A DNA stretch of 64,000 nucleotides from Planctomycetaceae bacterium. Its GTDB lineage: Bacteria > Planctomycetota > Phycisphaerae > Phycisphaerales > SM1A02. The position numbers and the translations under genes are program-made. Shown here one piece after another: positions 1 through 8,469 of the stretch. Where the stretch lies: the NCBI GenBank assembly GCA_002685335.1, contig NYWY01000054.1:1-64000 (forward strand), in the 5' to 3' direction. A model generated the notes under the pieces. It had not been told where the DNA came from. It saw only the letters and a list, made by a program, of their open reading frames with translations, and made no database searches. The first letter of the stretch is position 1. Each line of letters begins with the position of its first letter.

Positions 1-1815
1 GACGACGGAACGGTGCAGGCGTTCGACCGGATCGACCGCCTGTACCTCCGGAATCCGTCGGTTGGCGACTGGATGCTGGTACCGGTCGCGGCGAAGACGC
101 TGCCCGAAGGATGGGAAGACGATCGGATTCCCGTTCCGCAGCGGGTCTTCCCCTCGGATCACGGGGCGGTCGTCCTCGATCTGGAGTGGAAGCCGATCGA
201 GAAGCGTTCGCTCGATCTCCGGATCGAAACCGTCGATCGAATCGCCGATGACGCCCCGCACAGCGCCTTCACCGATCTCCTTCAAGTGGACGACCGGCTG
301 TACTGCACCTTTCGGGAAGGAGACGGGCACGTCTACGGCGCGGATGGTCGCATCCGGGTTCTGGTTCGCGGCCACGATGGTGCCTGGCGATCGGTGGCCC
401 TGCTCGCCGAGGATGGCATCGATCTCCGAGATCCCAAACTGTCCCTGATGCCCGACGGACGAATCATGGTCCTGTGCGGTGGATCCGACTACGACGATCG
501 GACCCTGGTCGGGGCCTGTTCAAGAGTCGCGTTCTCCGACCCCGAGGGAGAAGAGTTCGGCCCGGTGGTGCCGGTCGACATCGATCCGGCGATTCGCACC
601 GACGTGGACTGGCTCTGGCGGGTCGCCTGGGACGGGTCGGGGACCGCGTGGGGCGTGGTCTACCAACATCGGAATCCTGGACCGAGCGTCCGGCTGATGA
701 GGAGCGAGGATGGCATCGCATGGGGACACGTCGCCGATCTCCCCGTGGAAGGTGAGGGGAACGAGACGGCACTTCACATCGATGAAGCTGGACGCATGAC
801 GGCCCTGGTGCGAAGGGAAGGAACCGACGCCCGGGCGATGCTGGGGCATGCCTCGCCGCCCTACGTCGACTGGACCTTCGACGTCCTTCCCGAGGCGATC
901 GGAGGCCCCGAGCTGGTCCGCTCGCCCACCGGCGCCGGCTGGATCATCGCCGGCCGGCGGTACCTTGCCGACGGCGTACGGACTTCGCTCTGGTGGCGGG
1001 GTGACGATGGGGCGTGGGAGACACTGGCCACGCTTCCTTCGGGCGGCGATACCAGTTATCCCGGGTTGGTGATCGACGATGATCGCCTGCTGGTCTCCTA
1101 TTACTCGAGCCACGAGGGAAAGACCGCGATCCACTTCGCGGAAGCGACCATCGTTCCGCGAGACGACGGAGGTTCCATGGTTCCTACCGGCCGTCAGGTC
1201 CGCTACCGCGACGAGGTGGAAGCCATCGTGGAGGAATCAGTGGTCGACCCGGACTCCTACGAGGGCACGGTCCTCGTCGGAAGCAGCATCTTTCGTCTGT
1301 GGTCGGATGCCGAGGAGGATCTGGATCGATTCGATGTGGTGAATCACGGTTTCGGGGGATCCAGGACCTGGGAGCTCCTCGAGCACGCCCCGAGTCTGGT
1401 GAGTCCGTTCCGGCCCAGGACCATCGTCGTCTACTGCGGAAGCAACGATGTCAACGACGGTGAACCCGCTTCAAGGATCGTCGAACGGTTGCGTCGGTTC
1501 ACCAGGCGCATGGAGGATGAGCATCCAGGGGTTCGGATCGTCCACGTCTCGATCGCTCGTGCCCCGGAGAAGGCCGACCGTTGGCACGTGGTCGAAGAGG
1601 CGAATCGATCGATTCGCGATCTGTGTGGTGATTCTCCGAATCGTCACTTCATCGATGTGAACGAAGGCCTGTTCGACGACCAGGGTGAACCGAGACTCGA
1701 CGTGTACCTTGATGATCGATTGCACTACACCTCCGACGGCTACGACGAAGTGTTCCGACCGCGTGTGGAAGCGGTACTCGCGAAGATCGAGAGCGAGAGG
1801 GAGAAAAGCCGGTGA
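1..1815 (+). CDS. Multidomain secreted hydrolase: end of an EEP domain, sialidase-like BNR propeller, SGNH/GDSL esterase (5' partial)
   Basis: The frame is open to the window edge, so the N-terminus is missing. The first 60 or so residues look like the end of an endonuclease/exonuclease/phosphatase domain, with a DRIDRLYLRNP strand and the closing catalytic motif PSDHGAVVLDLEW. Residues about 75-385 resemble a sialidase-type propeller, with repeated 'D.G.....R' blade patterns and a DPKLSLMPDGR strand. From about residue 405 there is an SGNH hydrolase: block I GSS near 422, block II NHGFGGS, block III CGSND near 474, and block V D..LHYTSDGY near 569. This suggests removal of acyl, sulfate or phosphate groups from glycans, but the substrate is unknown. 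The esterase gene follows with a GTGA overlap. The SGNH call is firm, the propeller likely, and the EEP call depends on a short remnant. Confidence 0.8.
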   Translation, partial: DDGTVQAFDRIDRLYLRNPSVGDWMLVPVAAKTLPEGWEDDRIPVPQRVFPSDHGAVVLDLEWKPIEKRSLDLRIETVDRIADDAPHSAFTDLLQVDDRLYCTFREGDGHVYGADGRIRVLVRGHDGAWRSVALLAEDGIDLRDPKLSLMPDGRIMVLCGGSDYDDRTLVGACSRVAFSDPEGEEFGPVVPVDIDPAIRTDVDWLWRVAWDGSGTAWGVVYQHRNPGPSVRLMRSEDGIAWGHVADLPVEGEGNETALHIDEAGRMTALVRREGTDARAMLGHASPPYVDWTFDVLPEAIGGPELVRSPTGAGWIIAGRRYLADGVRTSLWWRGDDGAWETLATLPSGGDTSYPGLVIDDDRLLVSYYSSHEGKTAIHFAEATIVPRDDGGSMVPTGRQVRYRDEVEAIVEESVVDPDSYEGTVLVGSSIFRLWSDAEEDLDRFDVVNHGFGGSRTWELLEHAPSLVSPFRPRTIVVYCGSNDVNDGEPASRIVERLRRFTRRMEDEHPGVRIVHVSIARAPEKADRWHVVEEANRSIRDLCGDSPNRHFIDVNEGLFDDQGEPRLDVYLDDRLHYTSDGYDEVFRPRVEAVLAKIESEREKSR

Positions 1816-2930
1816 ATGAATCGCGGAATCGGATCTCCAGGCGGCGATCTCGGATGGTCTCGGTTGGAGGGATCCTGTCGGCGGTGGTTCTTCTGGCTCC
1901 GGCGCTTGGCGCCTCCCTGGTGGTGGACGAAAGATTCCAAGCCTGGGACCGCGATGCCGATGGTCGACTGGTGCCCGAAGAGGTTCCGAAGCATCTCCGG
2001 GGCAACTTCGATCGGGTCGATCGCAACCGAGACGGTTTCATCGACCTCGAGGAGCATCTCGCCGTGGTCGGGCTGCCCGCCCGCAACACACGGGCCGAGG
2101 TTCGTCTGATTCCGGACGTGGCATACGCGGGTGACGGCCATCCTCGTCGTCGTCTTTCGCTGCTCCTCCCGAAGAGACCGACGGTGCCGGAACCACTGCC
2201 GCTGATCGTCTACATCCATGGCGGAGGATGGAAGGGGGGGCATCATCGGGATGGCGCGAGGGTTCTGATGGATCTGGTGGCGACGGGCCGATTCGCGGGA
2301 GCGACCATTGGATATCGCCTCACCGACGAGGTCATCTGGCCGGCGCCCTATGAGGATTGTCGTCGTGCCTTGGGCTGGATTCGGACTCACGCTGGAGATC
2401 TCGGAATCGATTCGCGTCGAATCGTCGCCTATGGCCATTCCGCCGGAGGTCATCTTGCTTCGATGCTTGCGGTCCGAGAGGTCGGACCGGATCGACTCGC
2501 CGGTGCGATCGACTTCTTCGGTCCCACGGATCTTCTGGCCATGCAGTCCCAGATGTCACCCGACGGCTTGATCGAACATGACGCTTCGGATTCACCGGAG
2601 TCGCAGCTGGTGGGCGGTCCGGTGCAGGAGCATCCAGAGCTGGCGAGATCCGCGAGTCCCATCGAGTTCGTCGACCGCGAAGATCCTCCGCTGCTGGTGA
2701 TCCATGGCGACCAGGACCGGCTCGTTCCCTTCGATCAATCGAAGGAGTTCGTGAAGGTGATCCGGGAAGCCGGTGGGTCGGTCGTGTTCCTGGAGATTGA
2801 GGGTGGCGGACATGGAGGATTCCGCAATCCGCGGATTTTCGAAGCGGTCAGGGCCTTTCTTGAGCATCAGCTGCACGGGAAGGGAACGTCTCCGATCAGC
2901 GCTTCTCTGCCCCATGCGCCCGGAGGCTAG
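1812..2930 (+). CDS. Secreted EF-hand alpha/beta hydrolase (BD-FAE type esterase)
   Basis: The protein has 372 residues and a hydrophobic signal segment after a basic N-terminus (about residues 14-34). Two EF-hand loops follow, DRDADGRLVPEE near 46 and DRNRDGFIDLEE near 70. The rest is an alpha/beta hydrolase of the carboxylesterase/feruloyl-esterase-like family: oxyanion motif HGGGW near 136, nucleophile elbow GHSAGG near 208, acid in HGDQDRLVPF near 299, and catalytic His in GGGHGGF near 334. The GTG start at 1812 overlaps the stop of the upstream hydrolase (GTGA), so the two are probably co-translated and may act on the same exported substrate. Its stop overlaps the stop of the convergent DUF4956 gene. 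The hydrolase fold is clear; the substrate is not. Confidence 0.88.
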   Translation: MNESRNRISRRRSRMVSVGGILSAVVLLAPALGASLVVDERFQAWDRDADGRLVPEEVPKHLRGNFDRVDRNRDGFIDLEEHLAVVGLPARNTRAEVRLIPDVAYAGDGHPRRRLSLLLPKRPTVPEPLPLIVYIHGGGWKGGHHRDGARVLMDLVATGRFAGATIGYRLTDEVIWPAPYEDCRRALGWIRTHAGDLGIDSRRIVAYGHSAGGHLASMLAVREVGPDRLAGAIDFFGPTDLLAMQSQMSPDGLIEHDASDSPESQLVGGPVQEHPELARSASPIEFVDREDPPLLVIHGDQDRLVPFDQSKEFVKVIREAGGSVVFLEIEGGGHGGFRNPRIFEAVRAFLEHQLHGKGTSPISASLPHAPGG

Positions 2931-3625
2931 TCCTCGTCGGTCCGTCCCGATGCATGCTTGACTTCCGGCAACGTGAGCAGTTCCGAGAGCAGGCCGGGCC
3001 ATCGATCCCCCGAGATGCCGGAGAGGCTCAGTTTGATGGTCTGGGTCTTCCGATCCTGGTCCATCACGCACGAGTCGATCCGAATCCGGATTCCTTCCGC
3101 GTCGAGCACCGTGCGCCATCCCGACTCGGAGGCTTCGAGATCGGAGATCACCAACTTGAGGGTCGAGCGATTTTCGCGTGGCATGACCCGGTTGACTGCA
3201 AGCAACGCCAGGATCAGGGCCGCGATCATCGCGGTGCCGACGGTGGCGACGTGCAGGCTGCCGTTGCCGAGCGCCAGTCCGATGACCACCGAGAAGATGA
3301 CGAATGCCGCGTCCAGGGGGTCCTTGATCGGGGTCCGGAAGCGGACGATCGCCAGAGTTCCGAAGAGCGTGAAGGCCGCGGCGAGATTCGAACCCACCGC
3401 CATCGTCGACATCGCGATCAGCGGTGCGATGAGGAGAAGCGTTCGCCAGAGCGAATAGATCGGTCGTTCACGGTGGGCGAGCAGATGAAGGATCGCGACC
3501 ACCAGCCCGAACGCGATCGCCAGGCTGAGGGTGATGAACGGAGTCATGGCCGGACTCTCCGCGGCGACGCCTGACGGATCGGCGCCGATGAGTTCAGAGA
3601 CGAGATTCACGGGTGCCGATTCCAT
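2927..3625 (-). CDS. DUF4956 membrane protein
   Basis: About 232 residues. Four or five hydrophobic segments lie between about residues 28 and 145, followed by a soluble C-terminal domain of about 85 residues. The core VGSNLAAAFTLFGTLAIVRFRTPIKDPLD is the hallmark of DUF4956. The ATG at 3625 is preferred over an in-frame TTG one codon earlier because it forms a TGATG overlap with the stop of the CotH gene, which implies translational coupling. DUF4956 genes often sit beside CotH and VTC-type polyphosphate polymerase genes. Only CotH is present here. No biochemical function is established that I can name. Confidence 0.85.
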   Translation of the reverse strand: MESAPVNLVSELIGADPSGVAAESPAMTPFITLSLAIAFGLVVAILHLLAHRERPIYSLWRTLLLIAPLIAMSTMAVGSNLAAAFTLFGTLAIVRFRTPIKDPLDAAFVIFSVVIGLALGNGSLHVATVGTAMIAALILALLAVNRVMPRENRSTLKLVISDLEASESGWRTVLDAEGIRIRIDSCVMDQDRKTQTIKLSLSGISGDRWPGLLSELLTLPEVKHASGRTDED

Positions 3626-5439
3626 CAACGGATTGAAGAGCGATCGGCGGCCTTCGAGTCACCGGCGGATCCTGAATCGGAAGTGGATGATTTCTGTCGA
3701 TCGGGATCGAGGCTCGGATGATCCAGGAGGAAGCGTCGCCGCTCGGCGGCGAACGCCTTGATGGAGGCTTCGCCTCCGAAGAGGGCGTCACGGAATCCAG
3801 TGCGATCTCCATGGAAGGGATCCCGAATCACGTCCTTCTCGATCAACGTGCGATAGGCGTCGATCCGTGGCTTGAGGTTGGCCCAATCGAGGTCGTTCTC
3901 CGCGATCGTCCGAAGCGTCTCGATGTATTCCGCACGCCAGGCATCCACCGCCAGGATCCGGGCGATCACCGGACGGGTGTCGGACTCGTCGGCGAGGGCG
4001 AGGGGGGCCTGGGTCATGCCGCCACCCTGCCTGCCGGGACCACCACGGCCCGGTCCGCGTCCGCCGGGGCGTTGATTTCGATCTCGACCACGATCTCCTC
4101 GACCCATTCCCCGATCCCGTGATCGGTTCCTGCCCCGGCGATCCGCATCGAGGTCGGCAGGCGGCTCACCCGGTTCGAAGCCGGGCGGGGGGCCGTCGGG
4201 ACGGAGGCCCTGAGGCGGTCCGCCCCGTCCACCTCGTCCACCGGGTGCGTCTCGTCCGTCGGGTCCGCCTCGTCCACCGGGACCACTCCGTCGGCCTCGG
4301 CCGAAGGTCTCGTTGTTGTCGTAGTGGATGAGATGGAAGATCCCGTCGGGGTCCATGTACACGTAGTAGTCACTGCCCCGGCTGTAGTAGCCGTCGGAAT
4401 CGACGAAGGCGTTGTCCAGGGCGAGGAAGCGGATCGCCTCCGAAACGTCGAGGTGCTTGGGAAGCGTCTCTTCCATCTCCTCGTCGGGGGTCTCCTTCAG
4501 AATCCGGCACAACTCGATCAAGGCGTCCCAGTCTTCGGGACCGGCGGAACCGGTCTTGAGCTCGTACTTGTCGGCGTACTCCTCGCGGTCCGGCCCGTGG
4601 TAGGCCAGCGCGCCGCCGCCGGAGAAGTCCGGCGGCACCTTCCATCGGACACCTCCCCGAGTGTCGTGATGTCGCTTGGTGAAGTCCTTGTTGATCTGTT
4701 CGACGTTCCCGTACACGCCGAGATAGGTGCCGTTCACCACCACTCGGACGAAATTGGCCTCGGGTGCGGGGATGTGATCCGAGGCGATGTTCGAGAACAG
4801 CACTTCCCGCATCATCGATTGGTCGCCGTTGGCGTTGAGCAGGTTGAGGGTCCGACGTTCGTCGATCCGGAGATCGTCGTCGTAGGCGTCGATCGAGATT
4901 CCAAAGGACTTCTTCGCCGGCATGTCGAACGATGTGTTGCCTCGGTAGGAGACTCCGACCTCGCCGATCGGTCGGCCGTCCAGCAGGAGCGTCGCAGGCA
5001 CCTCGACGTCGGTGCCGTGGAAGGCGACCATCTCGTCGTGCCAGTCGTCCGCTTCGAAACGAAGGAAGATCGTGTGGAGCACGTCCCGGTCGTAGAGGCC
5101 GGTGCCTTCATGGCGGGGGGTCTGCCGGAGGTCATCGGGGTCGATCTTCAGGGCATCGGGAATGGTCTCGGGTCGAGGACTCTCCGGGCGTTCCTCCGCG
5201 CGAGCCGGACCGCCGCGGCGACGCCGGGGTGGTCGGGACTCCGCCTCCTTCCGAGCCAGGTCTCGTTCCGCTCGATCGAGTCGTCCGTCGGCGTTCGCAT
5301 CGAATCGATCATGCAACTCGACGTCGGAGAACCGCCGGCCCTGCTCTTGCGCCGCCAGGGAGACGACCGACCCGAGGGTGACGCCGGTGGCGGCGGTGAT
5401 GACCGAGGCAAGGAGCAGGGCATGGCGGTACGGCGTCAT
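3625..5439 (-). CDS. CotH-like protein kinase with an EF-hand and a large Gly/Arg/Pro-rich insertion
   Basis: The protein has 604 residues. It has a signal segment (about 5-30), an EF-hand loop DANADGRLDRAE near 46, and an Arg/Pro-rich linker. A CotH domain starts near residue 110, with VSYRGNTSF, KKSFGISID, LNLLNANGDQS and the kinase-like active-site region ALDNAFVDSDGYY followed by HLIHYDNNETF. CotH proteins are atypical kinases that phosphorylate extracytoplasmic proteins. Straight after DNNETF, residues about 380-475 are almost only Gly, Arg, Pro and Asp (RGG/GRG repeats). The fold then resumes with RPVIARILAVDAWRAEYIETL. The protein ends in a Ser/Asp tail and overlaps DUF4956 by TGATG. 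The CotH call is strong; kinase activity is inferred from the family. Confidence 0.88.
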   Translation of the reverse strand: MTPYRHALLLASVITAATGVTLGSVVSLAAQEQGRRFSDVELHDRFDANADGRLDRAERDLARKEAESRPPRRRRGGPARAEERPESPRPETIPDALKIDPDDLRQTPRHEGTGLYDRDVLHTIFLRFEADDWHDEMVAFHGTDVEVPATLLLDGRPIGEVGVSYRGNTSFDMPAKKSFGISIDAYDDDLRIDERRTLNLLNANGDQSMMREVLFSNIASDHIPAPEANFVRVVVNGTYLGVYGNVEQINKDFTKRHHDTRGGVRWKVPPDFSGGGALAYHGPDREEYADKYELKTGSAGPEDWDALIELCRILKETPDEEMEETLPKHLDVSEAIRFLALDNAFVDSDGYYSRGSDYYVYMDPDGIFHLIHYDNNETFGRGRRSGPGGRGGPDGRDAPGGRGGRGGPPQGLRPDGPPPGFEPGEPPADLDADRRGRNRSRDRGMGRGDRGRDRNQRPGGRGPGRGGPGRQGGGMTQAPLALADESDTRPVIARILAVDAWRAEYIETLRTIAENDLDWANLKPRIDAYRTLIEKDVIRDPFHGDRTGFRDALFGGEASIKAFAAERRRFLLDHPSLDPDRQKSSTSDSGSAGDSKAADRSSIR

Positions 5440-5654
5440 GGGAGATCTCTTTCGTCTGATGCAGAAGATGGGCGAGCATCATACGTTGTCGGATCGAGAC
5501 CTTCGGGGACGATGAACTCATGGAATCGAGGGCTTCGACCACCATCGAGGCCGAATCCGGAGTCGCAATCGTGGATGCGATGTCATTCGATCGACGGGGT
5601 CCGTGTCGGCGGGATGCGACCTTCGGCGATTCATTCGACGGGGAGGGCCCCGGG

Positions 5655-6455
5655 TCAGGTCCGGATCGCTCGAAGCGAATACATCATCGGCAGTCTGGGA
5701 TGACCGTCGGGAAACCGGTGGATGTCATCGTGGGGGTTCACGAGACCCTTGAACCTGGGAAAGAGCGTGAAGTCGTGTTCTTCCATTCGCTCGATCGAGA
5801 AGCCTGCGGCCAGGAGATGATTGAGGACCGTGCTGATCGGATGGGTCCAACTGTAGGAGAGATTGTTCTCGGTGTCGGTGTCCCGATCGGCGTAGGTACC
5901 GGACGCTTCGTCTCGATAAGGACGGCCGTCGTCGAAATAGGATTCGGTGACGGTGAGTGAATCCGCGTTGAAGATGTCGGTCAGAGGATGGAACTCGGCG
6001 AGGTAGAGGATTCCTCCCGGTTCCAGCAGGCCGGCGATCTGTCGACTCCAGCGTTCGAGGTCGTCGATCCAGCAGATGGCCCCGAGTCCGGTGTAGACGA
6101 CGTCGAACGGACCATCGAGCACGGCGGCCGCGTCAAGGACGTCGCCGACCACGAACGTCGCGTCGATCCCGGTCCTCGCGGCCAGCGCCCGAGCCGCCTG
6201 GATCGCGGCCGGGCTGAAGTCCAGTCCGGTGACGATCGCCCCTTCCCGGGCCCAGCTCAGGGTGTCGAGTCCGAAGTGACATTGCAGATGGGCCATCCGA
6301 AGGCCGGTGACTTCGCCGAGTTCCTCGAGTTCGAACGGTCGGAGCTTGGACTTCCCCGCGACGAAACCCTCCACGTCGTAGAGGTCGCTCTGGAGGTGGA
6401 TCGAGACGCGTTCGTCCCAGGACGCCAGGTTTGCCGCGCGATGGTCAGGGTTCAT
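5655..6455 (-). CDS. Class I SAM-dependent methyltransferase
   Basis: A 266-residue protein. The ATG at 6455 begins MNPDHRAANLASWDERV, where similarity to such methyltransferases starts. An upstream in-frame extension to 6518 reads as Pro/Arg-rich noise. The SAM-binding loop is a variant, LQCHFGLDTLSWA, followed by VTGLDFSPAAIQAARALA (motif I/post-I), VVGDVLD (motif II) and PFDVVYTGLGAICWIDDLERW with LLEPGGILYLAEFHP (motifs III-IV). The YSWTHPISTVLNHLLAAGF segment is typical of this subfamily. It is a lone gene on the minus strand, divergent from modA, and its substrate is unknown. Confidence 0.88.
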   Translation of the reverse strand: MNPDHRAANLASWDERVSIHLQSDLYDVEGFVAGKSKLRPFELEELGEVTGLRMAHLQCHFGLDTLSWAREGAIVTGLDFSPAAIQAARALAARTGIDATFVVGDVLDAAAVLDGPFDVVYTGLGAICWIDDLERWSRQIAGLLEPGGILYLAEFHPLTDIFNADSLTVTESYFDDGRPYRDEASGTYADRDTDTENNLSYSWTHPISTVLNHLLAAGFSIERMEEHDFTLFPRFKGLVNPHDDIHRFPDGHPRLPMMYSLRAIRT

Positions 6456-6745
6456 GGATGCACTCGATGGGTTTCGGGCGGGGTGGGGCCGCGAGTCCGG
6501 GCAGGGGGCCGGGGGCACGACGATGTCCGGACCGGCCCGGGGGTTTCAAAGTACGGCATTTCCAGGCCACTGGTGATCACATGGCCTGCCGGTGCGATGG
6601 CATCCCGATCGCCGGTCTCGGGTCGGAGCGGCTATCGCCGGGATTCCTGGTCGGATCGAGCCCTTTCGGGACGTCGGCTGCCACAATGAACCGGTCTCAC
6701 CCGGTGGGTGGGGATCCTTGCCGTGTGATCGATCGGAATTCGACC

Positions 6746-7531
6746 ATGTCGACCTTGTCGAGCCCTTTGCGAACATCCCTCTGCTGGATCCTGTTCGGCG
6801 CGATCGCGGCCACCGCCATGCTTCTCCCCGGCTGCAAACCCGTTGAGGCGCCCCGGTTGCGGATTCTGGCGGCATCGAGTCTGGAGCCCATCGCGGGTGC
6901 CGATCCGTCGGACGGGGGTTCGGAGATCTCGGTGGGGGCGAGTTCGGTGTTGGCGATGCAGTTGATCGCGGGGGCGACCGCTGACGTGGTGTTGTTGGCG
7001 GATCCCCGGTGGATGGATGAACTCGAGGCGACGGGGGTCGTGGTGTCCGATTCCCGGATCGAGATCGCGAGGAACCGGCTGGTGCTCGCGGTTCCGCGGC
7101 CGGGCGGGCCGGGCGCGACCGGACGGAGCGGAGGGATCCCCGACGGTCGGCTGGCGATCGCCGAGCCACGGAACGTTCCGTTGGGTCGGTACACCATGGA
7201 AACGCTCGAATCCCTCGGTTGGTGGTCGACCCTGGAGAATCGAGTGGTCCTGGCTTCCGATGCCAAGGCGGTGCTGGCCCTGGTGGAGTCGGGGCAGGTC
7301 GATGCCGGCATCGTCTACGCCAGTGATGCCTCCCGGAGCGAGCGGATCGACGTGGTTCGGATCTTCGACCGGAGGCTTCATCGTCCGATTCGATGTGAAG
7401 CCGCCCGCCTCTCCGATCGTGAGGCGTCTCGCGTCTTCATGGAACGACTTCAGGGGCCGTCGGGGCGGTCGCTGGTCGAGGCCGCGGGCTTCGAGCCCCC
7501 GAGCCCGGCGGGGAGGAGCGAGCAGCCATGA
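6746..7531 (+). CDS. modA: Molybdate/tungstate-type ABC transporter binding lipoprotein ModA
   Basis: A 261-residue precursor. The ATG at 6746 gives a hydrophobic signal ending in a lipobox (LLPGC). Longer in-frame starts put non-signal sequence in front. The mature part shows the ModA hallmarks LRILAASSLEPI, VGASSVLAMQLIAGATADVVLLADPRWMDEL, RNRLVLAVP, LAIAEPRNVPLGRYTMETLESLGWW and VDAGIVYASDASRS. The stretch between the ASSL motif and the GASSVLA motif is shorter than usual in ModA. Its stop overlaps the modB start by ATGA. The role is capture of molybdate or tungstate in the periplasm for ModB. The other molybdenum-cofactor genes in the window (moaE and moaB/mogA near 49-51 kb) fit a need for molybdate. 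Confidence 0.9.
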   Translation: MSTLSSPLRTSLCWILFGAIAATAMLLPGCKPVEAPRLRILAASSLEPIAGADPSDGGSEISVGASSVLAMQLIAGATADVVLLADPRWMDELEATGVVVSDSRIEIARNRLVLAVPRPGGPGATGRSGGIPDGRLAIAEPRNVPLGRYTMETLESLGWWSTLENRVVLASDAKAVLALVESGQVDAGIVYASDASRSERIDVVRIFDRRLHRPIRCEAARLSDREASRVFMERLQGPSGRSLVEAAGFEPPSPAGRSEQP

Positions 7532-8220
7532 GTGACGGCGACGCGTGGTGGGCGGTGGTGGTGTCGGTCAGAGTCGCGACGGTGGCGGTGCTCGGCATGC
7601 TGGTGCCCGGGGTGATCACGGCCTGGTGGCTGGCCAGATCGAGATCACGTTGGACGGTGGTGGTCGAGTCGATGGTGAGCCTGCCCCTGGTCCTCCCTCC
7701 GGTGGTCGTGGGCTACCTCCTGCTTCGGATTCTCGGGCGGCGAGGGTGGTTGGGCGGTCTGCTCCATGATCACCTCGGTGTCGATCTGATCTTCACCTGG
7801 TGGGCGGCGGCGATCGCCAGTGCGGTCATGGGCTTCCCGCTCCTCGTCCGTTCGACGCGATTGGCGATCGAACTGGTGGACCGGGACCTCGAACGCGCCG
7901 CGGCCAGTGCCGGCGCGGGGCCCCTTCGGACCTTTCTTCGCGTGACCCTGCCCCTGGCGTTGCCGGGGGTGCTGGCAGGATCGATCCTCGCGTTCGCCCG
8001 GAGCCTCGGAGAGTTCGGGGCGACGATTCTGGTGGCGGGGAACCTTCCCGGAACGACTCGGACCCTTTCACTCGCCATCTGGACCGAGACCCAGGATCCC
8101 GCGGGCCAGGACCGCGTCATCGTGCTGGTGCTGTTCTCGGTGGCGTTGTCGGTGGTGGCGATGATCCTCGCGGAGCTCCTGGGGCGACGATTGGAACGTC
8201 GTCTCGGAAGGCGGGGCTGA
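7528..8220 (+). CDS. modB: Molybdate ABC transporter permease ModB
   Basis: A 230-residue integral membrane protein with five or six predicted segments. It carries the permease signature loop AAASAGAGPLRTFLRVTLPLALPGVLAG, followed by FARSLGEFGATILVAGN and TRTLSLAIWTE, all typical of ModB/CysT-type permeases. It starts at the ATG that overlaps the modA stop (ATGA). The expected third gene, the ATPase modC, does not follow. There are 250 bp without a gene and then an unrelated hydrolase. The ATPase must be encoded elsewhere or shared with another importer. Confidence 0.93.
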   Translation: MSDGDAWWAVVVSVRVATVAVLGMLVPGVITAWWLARSRSRWTVVVESMVSLPLVLPPVVVGYLLLRILGRRGWLGGLLHDHLGVDLIFTWWAAAIASAVMGFPLLVRSTRLAIELVDRDLERAAASAGAGPLRTFLRVTLPLALPGVLAGSILAFARSLGEFGATILVAGNLPGTTRTLSLAIWTETQDPAGQDRVIVLVLFSVALSVVAMILAELLGRRLERRLGRRG

Positions 8221-8469
8221 GCGAGCATCATCCCTCGACGGATTCACGATCGATGAGCGTGAACGCGGCCGGGGCGACGATTTGCATGGCACGATGAGCC
8301 GAGGTGACCCTCCGGGATCCGTCGACCCACCGACCCGCGATGGAGCCGGTGATCGCGAAATGACCATCGGAGACCGAAATTCTCGGTACCGATGGAACAG
8401 ACCGGCCTGAACGTGTTTTCGCGGGGGCGAAACCATTGAAAAACAGCCACACGAGCGCACGTTCAGGTC

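Noticed and set aside
6456..6745. A possible Moco or other riboswitch ahead of modA.
   Set aside because: The 290-bp divergent gap was read for conserved stem-loop cores and none was seen. Ordinary promoters are enough to explain it.
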